A program made the position numbers and the translations under genes. The notes under the pieces were generated by a model. It was not told where the DNA came from and made no database searches. It saw only the letters and a list, made by a program, of their open reading frames with translations. From contig MNCI01003602.1 in the NCBI GenBank assembly GCA_015680685.1, positions 704,549-738,841 on the forward strand: DNA of 34,293 nucleotides, read 5' to 3'. The stretch is from Gnetum montanum. Taxonomy: Eukaryota; Streptophyta; Gnetopsida; Gnetales; Gnetaceae. Positions 1 to 10,130 of this stretch are shown piece after piece. Each line of letters opens with the position of its first letter. The stretch's first letter is position 1.

Positions 1-820
1 AGTTCCCAATACATTCTCCATTTCCCCAACACTCTTATTCTCTTTCCTACTTGATTACATTTCCTAGATACACCCAGTACACCCCAAAAATTTGAGCCTA
101 CTGTTACATGCTATGACACTCTCAAGCAACTGCAACACACAATATGGCACATGAGCATGAGTGCAAAATTGAAAGAAAGCTCTTTCCAAAAAATAAAAAA
201 AAAACAACAACAAAAAAAAAGAGCAAAAAAAAAAAAAGGAAAGAAAAAGAAAAGAGCAAAGAGCAAATTGAACCACAAGACCTTTGGCACTTCCCATAAG
301 CCCCAGGCAGGAAGGCAGTTGTCTTGGAAACAAACACTCATGTCTCAAAAGCTCAAGTAACATCTCATTGCATAGATTTGGCTCTCCACCAACAGGTTTT
401 CTTTAACACCAAACAAAGGGCCTGTTCCTCCAGAGAATGTAACCCACCATCTCATGGTCAACAAGTCCTCTTAAACACTAAACAAGAGTCTTGTTCCACC
501 AAAGGATGCACATCTCATGCCTTGATTTCGAGTCTGCTAAACAATGGCTATTGACAAGGATCAACATGACCCATGTACACACTAGAGCATCCCCTTTACC
601 ATGTGCAATCCCTTGATCAATTCCGAATCCCCATAATTTCCATCTCCCAATCCAACTACAAGCTCCATTTCCCAATCCCAGGTACTCTTGAACGCAGTGC
701 GATGACATCTGGCCAAGTGCCAAAGGACAATGTTTCTACTGAGTTTACTTGTGGTGTTTTGTACTTCTTTGTCGATGCCTCTCGGGTCAATTCCTCTAGA
801 CATCAACAAAGAGGGGCCAA
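1..820 (+). other. 3' untranslated region of E1
   Basis: There is no credible coding region here. The sequence is the reverse complement of the E5 3' UTR (about 30906-31770) and more weakly of the E3 3' UTR. An A-rich tract at about 187-262 corresponds to the T-rich tract at 31480-31560. Short open frames, such as one with lysine and glutamine runs at 151-360, are by-products of that low-complexity tract. The region lies between the (absent) pol gene and the 3' LTR. Confidence 0.75.
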
Positions 821-833
821 TGAAACACCACAA
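748..833 (+). repeat. Inverted repeat spanning the PPT and LTR start (E1)
   Basis: The left arm starts CTTGTGGTGTTTTG near 748 and continues to CTTTGTCG. The right arm contains CAACAAAGAGG, the PPT and the LTR start, ending AAACACCACAA at 833. The arms are imperfectly complementary over about 28 bases. The same arrangement occurs at 6591-6676 in E3 and 30893-30978 in E5. Confidence 0.65.
808..820 (+). promoter_or_regulatory. Polypurine tract of E1
   Basis: The purine-rich run AAAGAGGGGCCAA lies immediately before the LTR terminus TGAAACACC at 821, the position expected for the plus-strand primer of reverse transcription. It is matched by AAAGAGGGGACAA in E3 and AAAGAGGAGCCAA in E5. Confidence 0.75.
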
Positions 834-1065
834 AAAATTTTGGCTAACACTTGTAGACAGAAATTAAGCTAAGTCATGTTGGTCCTCAGCATGACCAAGC
901 TTGAAAGCCTCAAAAATAGCATCAAACGAAGTCAAAGAAAGCAAGTAAAAGTTCCTTGGGACCCACAGAAGACTACGATGACATCTGGCATCAAGCTTGG
1001 CAAATTTTGAGCTCAAAATACTTGGTTTTCACTAAGTATGCATCCTGTACGCTGGCCTACACACG

Positions 1066-1560
1066 CCCGGCCTAAGGCCCAGCGTAGAGAGACTTTCGGG
1101 CCCCAGAAATGCATCAAAACGTGCTAGAATTGAGTGTCCAGACCCCCCAAGACCTTTCCCAAGATTCCCAGTAGGTCTCAGGCACTTGAAAATCGAATTT
1201 TGGGCTCCAAATGATGGTCATTCATTCCTCTACTCCCAGCGTATACGCCCGGCCTAAGGCCCAGCGTAGAGAGACTTTCGGGCCCCAGAAATGCATCAAA
1301 ACGTGCTAGAATTGAGTGTCCAGACCCCCCAAGACCTTTCCCAAGATTCCCAGTAGGTCTCAGGCACTTGAAAATCGAATTTTAGGCTCCAAATGATGGT
1401 CATTCATTCCTCTACGCCCAGCGTATACTCCCGGCGTAAGGCCCAGCGTAGAGAGACTTTCGGGCCCCAGAAATGCATCAAAACGTGCCAGAATCGAGCG
1501 TCCAGACATCCCAGGACCTTACCCAAGGTTCCCAATAGCTCTTGGGCACCCAAAAATCAA
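1066..1560 (+). repeat. 182-bp tandem repeat in the E1 LTR
   Basis: The block beginning CCCGGCCTAAGGCCCAGCG starts at 1066, 1248 and (as CCCGGCGTAAGG) 1430, giving two exact 182-bp steps. Each unit includes a GCGTATAC-type palindrome, CTTTCGGGCCCCAG and AAATGATGGTCATTCATTCC. The third unit is more diverged. A related array, in the opposite orientation, is in the E5 LTR at about 30010-30665. Confidence 0.85.
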
Positions 1561-1831
1561 TTTTTAACCTTAAAATGAAGCATTTTCATGTGTATACGCT
1601 GGGTACATTTTTGGCTTACGCTGGCATGTTATACGGTTACGCTGGCATCCTCTACGCTCAGCATCCACAGCGTATACACCCAGTGTATATGCCCACCCCA
1701 CAGTGTATATGCCCCGGCGTATACGCCAGCAAATGTAACACTTGTAAATTAAATCCTGCCTGATGTAGCGTATACGCCCAGTGTATACGCCCACGTGTCT
1801 CCCAACCCGATTTTCCCGGTAACTCTACCCC

Positions 1832-1839
1832 TATAAATA
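1832..1839 (+). promoter_or_regulatory. TATA box of the E1 LTR
   Basis: TATAAATA within CCCCTATAAATAGCC lies in the middle of the LTR. It is followed about 20 bases later by a run of 12 G. This is the likely core promoter at the U3/R boundary. Confidence 0.7.
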
Positions 1840-2307
1840 GCCTAGTTTTCTGCATTTTGGGGGGGGGGGGCAAAAATTTACCAGAGCAGACCCAAGAGCA
1901 ATTACGCTGCAAACCAGAGTCGGGCCCTTTCGTCCGCCTTGTGTCAAAGCCACAACTGCATTTGGACCGGTGCACTTTGTAATCAATTCTCAATACAAAA
2001 CAGTTTACATTTTGCCCAGATTTATTGTAGTTTTCTATGTTTTTCAGTTTACATTTACGGGCTCATTTACATTATCATGCTTGTTTACGATTTACATTTA
2101 ACGTGCATTGTTTACATATAACCCAACGTGTTGTAGCGGCAAACGTTGGGGAAGTCCTTGTTTGATCCGCGTGCGGACCATTCAAGGCACTCTGCCTTCG
2201 TCCATTCCAGCTTGCCCTCAAGTGGAGGCAGGGTCGACTGTGCTTGTCCAGAGATCTTTCGGTGCTCGTAACGTTCCAGCCTTGCACCGATGATTTTGGT
2301 CGGTACA

Positions 2308-3486
2308 CCCATTATTTAGAAGATGTTGCATGGGGTGTAACTTGTTAGTTAACTTTACTATAAACCTTTGGATGAACTGTACCCTACCTTGCAAGCCACG
2401 TAACTCCTTAAGGTTTGTAGGAGGTTCCAGGTTGATGATGGCCTTGACTTTGTCAAGGTCCACCCTTATTCTGGCCTATGATACCATTAACCCTAACATG
2501 CATTTGATTTTCACACCGAAGACACACTTCTTAGGATTAAGGCATAGATCATGCAATTGACAATATTTAAGGACTACCCCTAGAGCATGTGGATGATCAG
2601 CTACCTCCTTGGACTTGACTACTATATCATCCACGTTGTCATTTAACGTTTCTAAGATGTAGTCGCTGAAGATGTAGGTCATGGCTTGCTGGTAGGTTGC
2701 TCCAGCATTCTTGAGCCTAAAAGGCATCATGGTCTAATAGAAGGTACCCCATGGGGTCATGAAGGTCATTGCTAGTTGATGCTCTGGGTTGATGCAAATT
2801 TGATTGTATTTGGAAAAGCCATCCATGAAGGATAACAGAGCATGACCAGTCGTAGTGTTGATGAGTTGATCGATGCTTGGAAGTGGGAAATCGTTTTTGA
2901 TTTTGACTTGTTCAGATCATGGAAGTTTATGTAGATTTTTATTCCTCCCATTTTCTTAGAAACCATGATGATGTTGGACACCCATTCTGAATAGTCAACT
3001 ACGCAGATGAAACCAGCTGGGTATAGCTTAGTGATTTCGTCCCTTATGGCTAGTGTGATTTCTAGTTTAACTTTTTGAGCCTTCTTCTTGACTGCCTTCA
3101 TGCGTGGGTCTAGGATGATGTTGTGCTATATTAACCTTGGATCTAAACCCAACATGTCGTTGTATGACCATGCGAAGACTTTGATGTTGTCTTGCAGAAT
3201 CTTGGCTACGTTTTCATGTGTTTATGCATCTAGGAGGGAGCTAGGATTTAATGCTTTTACCTCCTCCTTGTGAGTGGTCATAGGCATCTCAACTAGAGGA
3301 TCCTTGGTCACATCCCCGACCTCTAAATCTAGGGTTCAGAATAGATGCTCGGGCCTATCTAGGGATGTTTCTAAGGTTGCTATGGTGCTAGCTCTAGTTG
3401 ACTCCCAATTGATTAGGTTTGGGTTCGATTTTCTCGTGAGCTTGCCATGTGGACCTACTAGGGCTAAAGGTGTGGAGAGATCATGA
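2308..3486 (-). pseudogene. Reverse transcriptase fragment of E2
   Basis: Reading the minus strand from about 3486 down to 2308 gives RT motifs in order: a KAQKVKLEI segment matching E3 KARKVRPEV, VDYSEWVSNIIMVSKK, MMPFRLKNAGATYQ, DDIVVKSKE, NPKKCVFGV and LKELRGLQGRVQFIQRF. The tyrosine of the YVDD active site is replaced (NVDD). Several stops and frame changes break the frame. It is cut at 2308 by the E1 LTR, which removes RNase H and integrase from view. The upstream part (about 3100-3486) matches the region before RT in E3 (DPRIVQHNI). Confidence 0.82.
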
Positions 3487-3723
3487 TGGATTTCCATTTT
3501 CTACTTAATCTGGTTAAGAGGCACCTATTGGTAGCAATCATGTATAGCAAAAACTTGCAAAGCAATGAGATGTATGATGTAAAGATTACAATTTTTCCAT
3601 TTTAAAGTCATGGCAGACCATTATGACATGGAGATGCAGAGCTGTTGATAGGAAAAATGTAAACTTTCAACATGAGAATGTGAAACAACCAAGGAGAAAA
3701 TGTAAAACTGCCAATGCGAAAAT

Positions 3724-3910
3724 GTGAGATTGCTAGTTTAGTGTCATTGCTTATTGCAAACGTATAATCGATCAAAAAATGCTAGTTTAAGGTCTTCTCG
3801 GACCACAAAAGTTGCAACTGCGCTGGGGTTTGCTAGTTTAAGGTATTTTCAGACTGATAAAAGCACAACTATGATACGATTTCAAGTTTAAGGTCTTTCC
3901 AAACTAGGAT
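3724..3910 (+). repeat. Hairpin-repeat array of E2
   Basis: Several degenerate copies of the AGTTTA hairpin repeat lie at about 3736, 3784-3804, 3835 and 3882. The clearest has stem GGTC/GACC around loop TTCTCG. The array sits between the RT N-terminus and the antisense gene, the same place as the 11581-11752 array in E3. Just upstream (3640-3720) is a loose repeat of GAAAATGTGAAAC-like units. Confidence 0.6.
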
Positions 3911-4083
3911 AATCGAAAATATATATTTTCATTTTTTGAGAAAGCGAGTTGTTAGCTTGAAGCATGTCAAGGTCTTAACGCTAACAATGTTGCAATGTCA
4001 TGGCGAGCATGCTATGTTGTACAGTGCACTCCACATTAAATGAAGAGAGAGAGTGGCATGTTTCCTTTTTTACCATTATGGCC

Positions 4084-4105
4084 ATAAATAGGGATTAAAC
4101 CCTAG
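4084..4105 (+). promoter_or_regulatory. TATA-like box and telo-box of the E2 antisense gene
   Basis: ATAAATAG at 4084-4091 is followed by the plant telo-box AAACCCTAG at 4097-4105. Both lie upstream of the ATG at 4237. The E3 copy of the gene has the same pairing (TATATAAAA at 11916 and AAACCCTAG at 12059), although the spacing differs. Confidence 0.55.
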
Positions 4106-4236
4106 TAAGCTTGCCATTCTCACCATAAGAGCATAGAGCCCATATTCGAAGCACAAGGTGATTTCAGAGTGATTGTGCTAATAGCAAGCAAGGTGATTTT
4201 CTGCACAGCGACAAGGAGAAATTTGCAAGCAAGACG

Positions 4237-5340
4237 ATGGCTTCGAAGAAGGATCAAACAAATTTGACACTTGCAAAGGTCAAGGAGGTAAAGCAAACCC
4301 TAGGACATGTGACACAAGCGTGCATTGTGGCATGGAAGGACATGCCATTGACCCAGTAGGTTACTATGCTTCCTCTATTTTTCGTAATTCTGTTATCATT
4401 TTTTTCTTTTGTTGTTCTCTGCTTTCATTTTGCATCCTAGTTTTAGCCATCTATGTTTTTTTTCATCATGTTGTTTTGGCCACTATTTTCGTCTTGATCG
4501 CGGCAAGTGCATAAATGTTACGACATCGTTACATGCAAGGTCGCTTAAACCACCACTACCATGGTTGTCATAACCACTGGGGTTCAGGTAGCTTAAGTTA
4601 CCTGATCTTCGAATGGTGTGACGTAGGACCTTGAAGAGGGTTGGGCCATGCGTGATGTGAGAGTGCGACATGTGTTCTATTAGGGAATATTGTTAATCTC
4701 CATATTAGGGTTAATTACTCCATTGCTACGCTAGGCTATTTTTTTCTACAGTACTGCTTTCATGTTCTTGCTATGCTATGTGTTGGAAGAAGGTTATGCT
4801 ACGCTATATGCGTGAACTGCTAGGTATTGCTATGTTGTGTGTGTATTGCACTTATACATGATGCTAACACTTGTTGGTTTTGTTGCGTAGAATGGGGCTA
4901 AGGCCAATGCTAATTGTTTTGGAAATTAGAGGGGTTCTATGTCATGTGAGAAAACCTGTGGCCAATGCTCCTCCTCCCTAGATACATGTGGGAGAGTGGG
5001 GAGTCTAGTTCAGGAAAGGGGCACAGGGCTTCTTGCAATTCCTCCTCGACCACTTCAGTGTGATCATTTGGTCATACCTAGAGGAGGAGGAGGCAACTGG
5101 CATAAAAAAAGCCATATTTCTTGGGGCAGGTCAGGGCATTTTGAGGTTTCTAACAAATGAGGCAATCATGAGCAGGCAGGGAGAAGGATCCAGTCAATGT
5201 TCAACAGGGTTAAGGCATTTGGCTTGGATCTAGGAGATGCCTAAGTATAGCTGCTACCACTATTTTGACACACTATTCCTCGCATGTTATATGGAAATGT
5301 GCTTCCAAAACCCTAAGGGAACTATCTACTATGTTGGTGG
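4237..5340 (+). pseudogene. Antisense spliced gene of E2, exons 1-2 (FCP1/NIF-like domain)
   Basis: Exon 1 (4237-4355) starts MASKKDQTNLTLAKVKEV. A donor at GTAGGT leaves phase 2. Intron 1 runs 4356-4890 and exon 2 is 4891-5340, 450 nt, exactly the length of E3 exon 2. Exon 2 contains MLIVLEIRGVLCHV, which resembles motif I of FCP1/NIF-type HAD phosphatases (LLVLDLNGVL) but lacks both aspartates. It then reads FLQFLLDHFSVIIWS, matching E3 FLAFLLNNFEVAIWS, and ends with FQNPKGTIYYVGG, matching FQNPPGTMYRVAR. A compensating frame change and a stop break the exon, so it is a pseudogene. The phosphatase relation is from motif memory and needs a profile search. Confidence 0.7.
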
Positions 5341-5399
5341 GTGAGTTTTGCAGCCTTATTCTACTGTGTTTGTGTGATGCTGGCCATATTGGCCTAATG

Positions 5400-5404
5400 C
5401 TAAT
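5400..5404. repeat. Target-site duplication of E3, left copy (CTAAT)
   Basis: CTAAT directly precedes the left LTR and is repeated at 23198-23202 directly after the right LTR. Five bases is the normal duplication size for Ty3/gypsy integrases. Confidence 0.9.
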
Positions 5405-6603
5405 TGTACCGCCTGAAATTGTCGGTCACCGGCTGGAAGGAAACAGAGACCGTGGGATCGCAGGATGCGCATAGAAGACCCTGCCTTCACCTGAGGGTGA
5501 GCTGGAATGCACGAAGGCAGAGTACCTTGGGTGATCTGCACGTGGTTCAGACAAGGATTTACCCGCACGTATGCCGAAGTGCTATACGCTGGGTTATGCG
5601 TAAACAGTGTAAACGGGTGTAAACTAGAGCGTAAATAGCGTAGCAAATATGGACAGGGCATAAACGTAAATGAGCATAAATAGAAAACATGCAAGAAATT
5701 AGCATAAACTGTAAACAATGGTATTACAGAGGCAAAGTACAATGCACCGGTCTAACGTAGTTGTGGTGAACACAAGGCAGACGAAAAGCCCTGGTGAATG
5801 CAGGGATGGCTGGGCTAGTATACGCTGTAGGCGCGGCGTAGAGACTATGCACGGCATACAGGTTTTCCAGCGTGAGAGGGTTTTGTCTTTGGTGCGCAGT
5901 GTAATTGCTCCTGGGTATCTCTAGGAGTTTTGCCAACTGACCAGGATGAAGTGGAAAATCGGGGTTTTTATACCAGTTGTTACGCTAGACTCGGGTTAGG
6001 AGACACGTGGCGCATTAACCGGGTGCGTACACTTTACAAAAATACAATATATTACATCTGTTAGGCGTATACGCTGGGCGTATAGGCCGCATCAGGCCAG
6101 CGTATACGGTGGGTGTATACGCTGAATGTGCAGGGCGTGTGGACTTGGGTGGAGATGCTGCGGACGCTGGGCGTATACGTGGGGCGTATACGCTAATGGA
6201 TGCGGGCGTATATGCTGACGGTTGCCGACTTGCTTCAATTCTTGCTCTTAGGTGTTGTCTTCATTTTGTCTTTGGAGATCTTGTCGTCGAGCGTATGCAT
6301 CTGTTGTTCGTGCCGGGCGTGCATGTGAGACGTGTACATTGGACGTGCACGTCGAGCGTATATGCTGTGAATTTGAGCGTATACGCTGGGCGTATATACT
6401 GAGCATTTGAGCGTATATGCTGGTATTGTGCACTTGGGCGTATACACTAGGCGTACACGCTGGAACTGCATACTTCGTAAAAATTAAGCATTTGATATCC
6501 GAAGTTGCCATGTTTCACACCAAATGTAGCTGTGGTTGTCTGGAGTCCCAGGGACCCGCTTGGTGTTGGACAAGTACTAAGCTCCAAATTTTGTGGTGTT
6601 TCA
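5405..6603 (-). repeat. 3' LTR of E3 (left copy, 1,199 bp)
   Basis: On the plus strand it starts TGTACCGCCTGAAATTG and ends GTGGTGTTTCA, giving TG...CA ends. It aligns from end to end with 22012-23197. The U3 half (about 6060-6470) is packed with GCGTATACGC-type palindromes and forms decayed by C-to-T or G-to-A change. The TATA box is at 5965-5972. Short open frames inside it have no support. Confidence 0.92.
5965..5972 (-). promoter_or_regulatory. TATA box of the E3 LTR (left copy)
   Basis: The minus strand reads GGTATAAAAACCCCG. The right LTR has the same box at 22572-22579, which is the copy that would drive genomic RNA. Confidence 0.7.
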
Positions 6604-6676
6604 TTGTCCCCTCTTTGTTGACGCTTGGAGGAATCGACCTGAGAAGCATCGACAAAGAAGTGCAAAACACCACAAG
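6591..6676 (-). repeat. Inverted repeat spanning the PPT and LTR boundary (E3)
   Basis: One arm (about 6591-6620) covers the LTR end TTGTGGTGTTTCA and the PPT. The other (about 6648-6676) reads CGACAAAGAAGTG then AAAACACCACAA. They pair imperfectly, as in E1 and E5. Confidence 0.65.
6604..6618 (-). promoter_or_regulatory. Polypurine tract of E3
   Basis: The minus strand reads ACAAAGAGGGGACAA immediately before the LTR start TGAAACACC. This is the expected plus-strand primer site. Confidence 0.78.
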
Positions 6677-7620
6677 CAACTTGATGTAGACCTTGTCCTT
6701 CGCCACTTGACTAGATGTCATTGTACCATGTTCATGGGATCGGGAAAGTGAAGTTTCATATTTGGGGGGTCATGGAGATTGTGAGGATTGATAATGGATC
6801 CAGGGGATTGTGCTGGGGAAAAGGGATGCTCTAGTGTGTGGCATGCTAATCCTTTTCAATGGCCATTGTTTAGCAGACTCAGAGTTCATACATGCGATGT
6901 GTGTCCTTTGGCGGAACAAGGCCCTTGGTTAGCGTTCAGGGGAACTCGTTGGGAAGACCAAAGCCACAGGAGGATGTGTTACATTCTTTGGAGGAACAGG
7001 GTCTGTGTTTAATGTTTAAGGAGGAGCCTATTGAAGGATAGCCAAAGCCATGCAACTGGATGCTTCTTGATTGTTTGGACATGAGTACCTAGTTTTCAGA
7101 CGACTGCCTTCCTGCCTGGGGCTTATATGGGAGGTGTAAAGGATTTTTTTTAGCGTAGATCTTGTACTCATGCTTAGGTGCCAGGCTGTGTGTTGCAACT
7201 GCTGTAACGTGTTGCAGTGTGCAACAATGTGCTCAAGGAGTTTTGAATGTATTCAGTGTATCGGGGGTCGGGAAATGGATGGTGAGTATACCGGGAATGG
7301 GAATGTACTAGTGAACGATTTGATGTAGTCTCGCCATGTGCGCTGCAAACATTGTACCATCTTGCTGCTTGCGATGAGGTGCATTCTTGTGCGAAAGCCG
7401 CTGGGTGTCATCCTGTAAACATAACTCCAAGGGGACAAGAAAACCATGAGTGTAGAAGAGAGCTCAGATTTACATGGCTGCAGACGGAACGAAGATACTG
7501 GAGGAGGTTCTGAGCACTATGTATGAATGGCGGTGATGTTGAGGATCTTGTTGGATGGTGAGTGATGCAGTAATTCTGATGAGTGAGTGTGGCTGTGAAG
7601 CGAGAGTTGGAGATGAACGT
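6619..7620 (-). other. 3' untranslated region of E3
   Basis: There is no supported coding sequence. The block at about 7330-7450, including CTGGGTGTCATCCTG and AAACATAACTCCAAG, matches 31810-31900 in E5. Other segments match E1 1-600 in reverse complement. The region lies between the hairpin array after integrase and the PPT. Confidence 0.7.
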
Positions 7621-7623
7621 GTC

Positions 7624-7990
7624 AGTTTATAGTCTTAACGGACTATCATGGGTTAGTTTTATGTCGTAACCCATCGGACATTGCCCATTTAGCGTCATGG
7701 CGGACGTTATGTTGCTAGTTTATAGTCTTAGCGGACCATGCAGAGGCAAGCTAGTTTAGAGTCTTAGCGGACTCTGATGGTTGTGACAGTGGTAGTTTAC
7801 TGTCATGCTAGATGGGTGCTAGTTTATCATCATTTCGGACACTGTGGGGTATCAGTTTATTGTCATGATGCCAGGACAGGCGTGGTGTCAGTTTTAAGTC
7901 ATAACCCAGGACTGTTCTGTGGTATCAGTTTATCGTCATGATTCCAGGACGAGCTGTGGTATCATTTTATAGTCATGATTCCAGGACTTG
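7624..7990. repeat. Hairpin-repeat array after integrase (E3)
   Basis: About ten copies of AGTTTA-stem-loop-stem lie in 370 bases. Stems with a 6-nt loop include TAGTC/GACTA (7624-7645), CGTC/GACG (7690-7706) and GAGTC/GACTC (7753-7774). A longer-loop subtype around CATGATTCCAG or CATAACCCAG has stems such as TCGTC/GACGA and AGTC/GACT at 7850-7990. The array begins right after the integrase stop codon. On the minus strand each unit brings TAA or TAG stops. Confidence 0.75.
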
Positions 7991-8010
7991 CACGTACTTG
8001 AGCTCATACT

Positions 8011-10130
8011 TCAAACATAAAATGATTTTAGGTACAAGTGATTGGTTGGATTGGTAAGCTCTTTTCCTTCCATGTCAGCTAGTTTGAATGCTCCATTATC
8101 GAATGCTTTAGTAACCAAGTAAGGCTCTTCCCAGTTAGCTGAGAATTTGTCTGGATGTTCCCAAATGGCTTTAAGCACAAGGTCACCTTCTTTGATAGGG
8201 CGCTTGTTGATGTTATGCCTATGTCGTTGTCGTTGTCCTTTTTGGTACCATTCGATTTGATCGAGGGCACGCACACGTTCTTGCTCCACCGAGTAAAGAT
8301 CAACGACGTGTAGATCATTGTTTTGCCCATTATCGAGGAGCCCAGAAAGTGTGATCCTTAAAGATGGTACCTGCAGTTCCAAAGGTAAAATAGCTTCTGA
8401 ACTGTAAACAAGACTATATGGTGTCTTACCTGTCGAAGTTCGGTGCGTAGTACGGTATGCCCACAATGCGTACACCAATTGTTCGTGCCATTTTCTTTTG
8501 CTCTGGGTAAGTATTTTCTTAAGTATTGTAATATTTGTCTTGTTTGTTGCTTCCACTTGTCCATTGCTCTGAGGATAGTAAGGGGATGAAAACGAGTGTT
8601 TAATCCCTAAATTTTCACAAAAGGCTTTGGTTTTGGCACTGCTAAATTGTGGCCCGTTGTCAGTGATGATTGTCATGGGAACAATGTTTTCTAGAATGAA
8701 ATTGCACACGTGCTTGGATGTGGTTTTTCGAAGGGGAGCAGCTTCTACCTACTTCGTGAAGTATTCTGTGGCAGTTATAATGAAACTATGGCCCGTGGAA
8801 GATGAGGGGGTTATATGACCAATGAGGTCCAACCCCCACTTTTGAAAGGGCCATGTGATTTGCGTTGTATGCAACTCATTCGGTGGGACATGTATCAGAT
8901 TGCTATATCTTTGGCAAGTGTTACATATTTTGACTTTGGAGAGATAGTCATATTCCATGTGTGGCCAATAGTAGCCTAAACGTCGTATTTTCATTGCCAT
9001 GGCTTTCAGCGCTATGTGTCCTCCGCATAGTCCCTCATGTACTTGATCAACTATTATTTGGGCATCGGTACCACTAATGCATGTTAGTAATATACCTTCG
9101 TAGGATCTATGGCATCATGTGTCCCCTACCAAGGTGTACTGCCTAGAATGTTTCCGCACGGTGTCTTTTTGTGCATTTGTTAGATGTCGTGGTGCTTCAC
9201 CGTGCAGAAGGTATTCTTTTATGTCATCGTACCATTCTATCGCGTGCGTTGTACTAACAGATGCAATTGGCAACGTGTCGGGAGTATCGGTTATTGGTTT
9301 GGCACAATTGATTACAGAGCTTCATAATGCATGGAACATGTCTGGCAATATGTTTAATGCTAATGTGGCTAACGCGTTTGCGATGGTGTTATCATTTCTA
9401 GAAACGTGTAGCACATCGATGTCTTTGAATCGCCTCATTAGGTGTTTTGCCAAGTCGTAGTATGGTTGTAAGTGTTGGGCCTTACATGCATAGACGTCTA
9501 TGACTTGGTTTAGGACTAGTTGCGAGTCTCCTCTGACTACAAGCCGTGTGATTTCTAAAGCCAGAGCTGCTGCAAGTCCTCTAAGGAGACCTTCATACTC
9601 TGCTATGTTGTTCGTGCAATGGAATTCGAAATGATAAGTAAAGGGTCAGATCTCCCCAGAGGGATAGGTGATGACAGCGGCTGCACTTCCTCCTCAAGAG
9701 CTGGATGCTCCATCAAAGTTTAGGATGGCATCGTAGTCATTGGGCACTGTGTCTATGGTGCTTATATTTTCATCTGGGAATTCTGGCTCTATAGTCGTTT
9801 GATCACGTGTTGGTGATGTGGCCATTTGATTTGCTATAGCTTGACCTTTGACTGATGATTGCATTACGTAGTACAGGTCAAACTCAGCTATCATGGCTTT
9901 CCACCGAGCTATTCGACTTGTTTTGTAAATGTTCCCTGTTATGGCTCTCAGTACATTGTCCTTGCAAATTATGTAAACTTGGTTACGGAAGAGGTAATGC
10001 CGCCATTTTCTTAAAGAAAAGACCAAGGCTAGACATGACTTCTCCACGTCGTTGTATCTTTTTTCATGGGCAATTAATGCATGGCTTAAGTAGTATACAG
10101 GGACTTTGGTTCATCATCTTGTTTTTGGCA
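8011..10130 (-). pseudogene. RNase H, second RNase H and integrase of E3
   Basis: One minus-strand frame from about 10130 to 8011, broken by a few stops. RNase H: EKSCLALVFSLRKWRHYLF and RIARWKAMIAEFDL. Second (archaeal-like) RNase H at about 9740-9430: ILNFDGASSS, NNIAEYEGLLRGL, RGDSQLVLNQV. Integrase: zinc-finger HEGLCGGHI and CNTCQRY; catalytic core WGLDLIGHI, TDNGPQFSS and PQSNGQVEATNK, so the D, D and E residues are present; C-terminal GDLVLKAIWEHP. A stop follows EYFTK near 8750. About five residues are missing before PMTIITDNG compared with the E2 copy, which reads IRFGLPMTI. Two RNase H domains mark the Tat lineage. Confidence 0.88.

Larger units (their letters stand above)
1..2307 (+). 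mobile_element. E1: 3' part of a Tat/Ogre-type LTR retrotransposon
   Basis: This is the 3' end of a plus-strand element: untranslated region, polypurine tract, then a full 3' LTR ending in GGTACA. The body lies left of the window. The identification rests on matches to E3 and E5, whose LTRs share the same ends (TGAAACACC at the 5' side and the complement of TGTACCG or TGTACTA at the 3' side). The element interrupts the E2 RT gene: sequence after 2307 resumes an RT reading that matches 26150 onward. The right target duplication would be CCCAT at 2308-2312; the left one is outside the window. A solo LTR is excluded because the PPT and 3' UTR are present. Confidence 0.88.
821..2307 (+). repeat. 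3' LTR of E1 (1,487 bp)
   Basis: The LTR starts TGAAACACC directly after the PPT and ends GGTACA, giving the usual TG...CA termini. It holds three copies of a 182-bp tandem repeat, many GCGTATACGC-like palindromes (about 1600-1800), a TATA box at 1832-1839 and a 12-base G run at 1859-1870. The last 200 bases match the E3 LTR ends: the segment around 2130-2300, with ACCTT/CTCTGCCTTCG and CCAGC blocks, is the complement of 5405-5560. The length difference from the 1,199-bp E3 LTR comes largely from the tandem repeat. Confidence 0.87.
2308..5404 (-). mobile_element. E2, left portion: older Tat/Ogre-type element
   Basis: The segment holds a degraded minus-strand RT, a hairpin-repeat array and the 5' half of a plus-strand spliced gene. 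It is bounded on the left by the E1 LTR and on the right by the E3 LTR. The gene continues beyond E3 at 23198, which shows that 5404 and 23198 were once adjacent. RT sequence here is nearly identical (about 95% by eye) to 26155-26718, so E2 may be a recombinant of two copies of one family. Confidence 0.8.

Noticed and set aside
151-360. Lysine/glutamine-rich small ORF at 151-360 and phenylalanine-rich ORFs at 31386-31701
   Set aside because: They come from the A-rich or T-rich tract in the 3' UTR of E1 and E5; no homologous frame is kept between the copies.
1542-1993. Several ORFs rich in VYTxxY-type repeats in LTR regions (also 6109-6511, 22632-23065)
   Set aside because: They are translations of the GCGTATACGC repeats, occur in all frames and on both strands, and lie inside LTRs.
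821-2307. E1 as a solo LTR
   Set aside because: A PPT and a long 3' UTR precede the LTR, so the element extends left of the window.
4320-4514. Small hydrophobic ORF (FFFCCSLLSFCIL) at 4320-4514
   Set aside because: It overlaps the end of exon 1 and the T-rich start of intron 1 of the E2 antisense gene; there is no matching frame in E3.
7624-7990. CRISPR-like appearance of spaced palindromic repeats
   Set aside because: Repeats are short, their stems vary, spacing is irregular and the host is a plant; no cas genes are present.
9119-9460. Plus-strand ORF of 113 codons opposite the RNase H to integrase region
   Set aside because: The minus strand encodes the expected pol linker here in the same frame as RNase H and integrase; the plus-strand frame has no family features.
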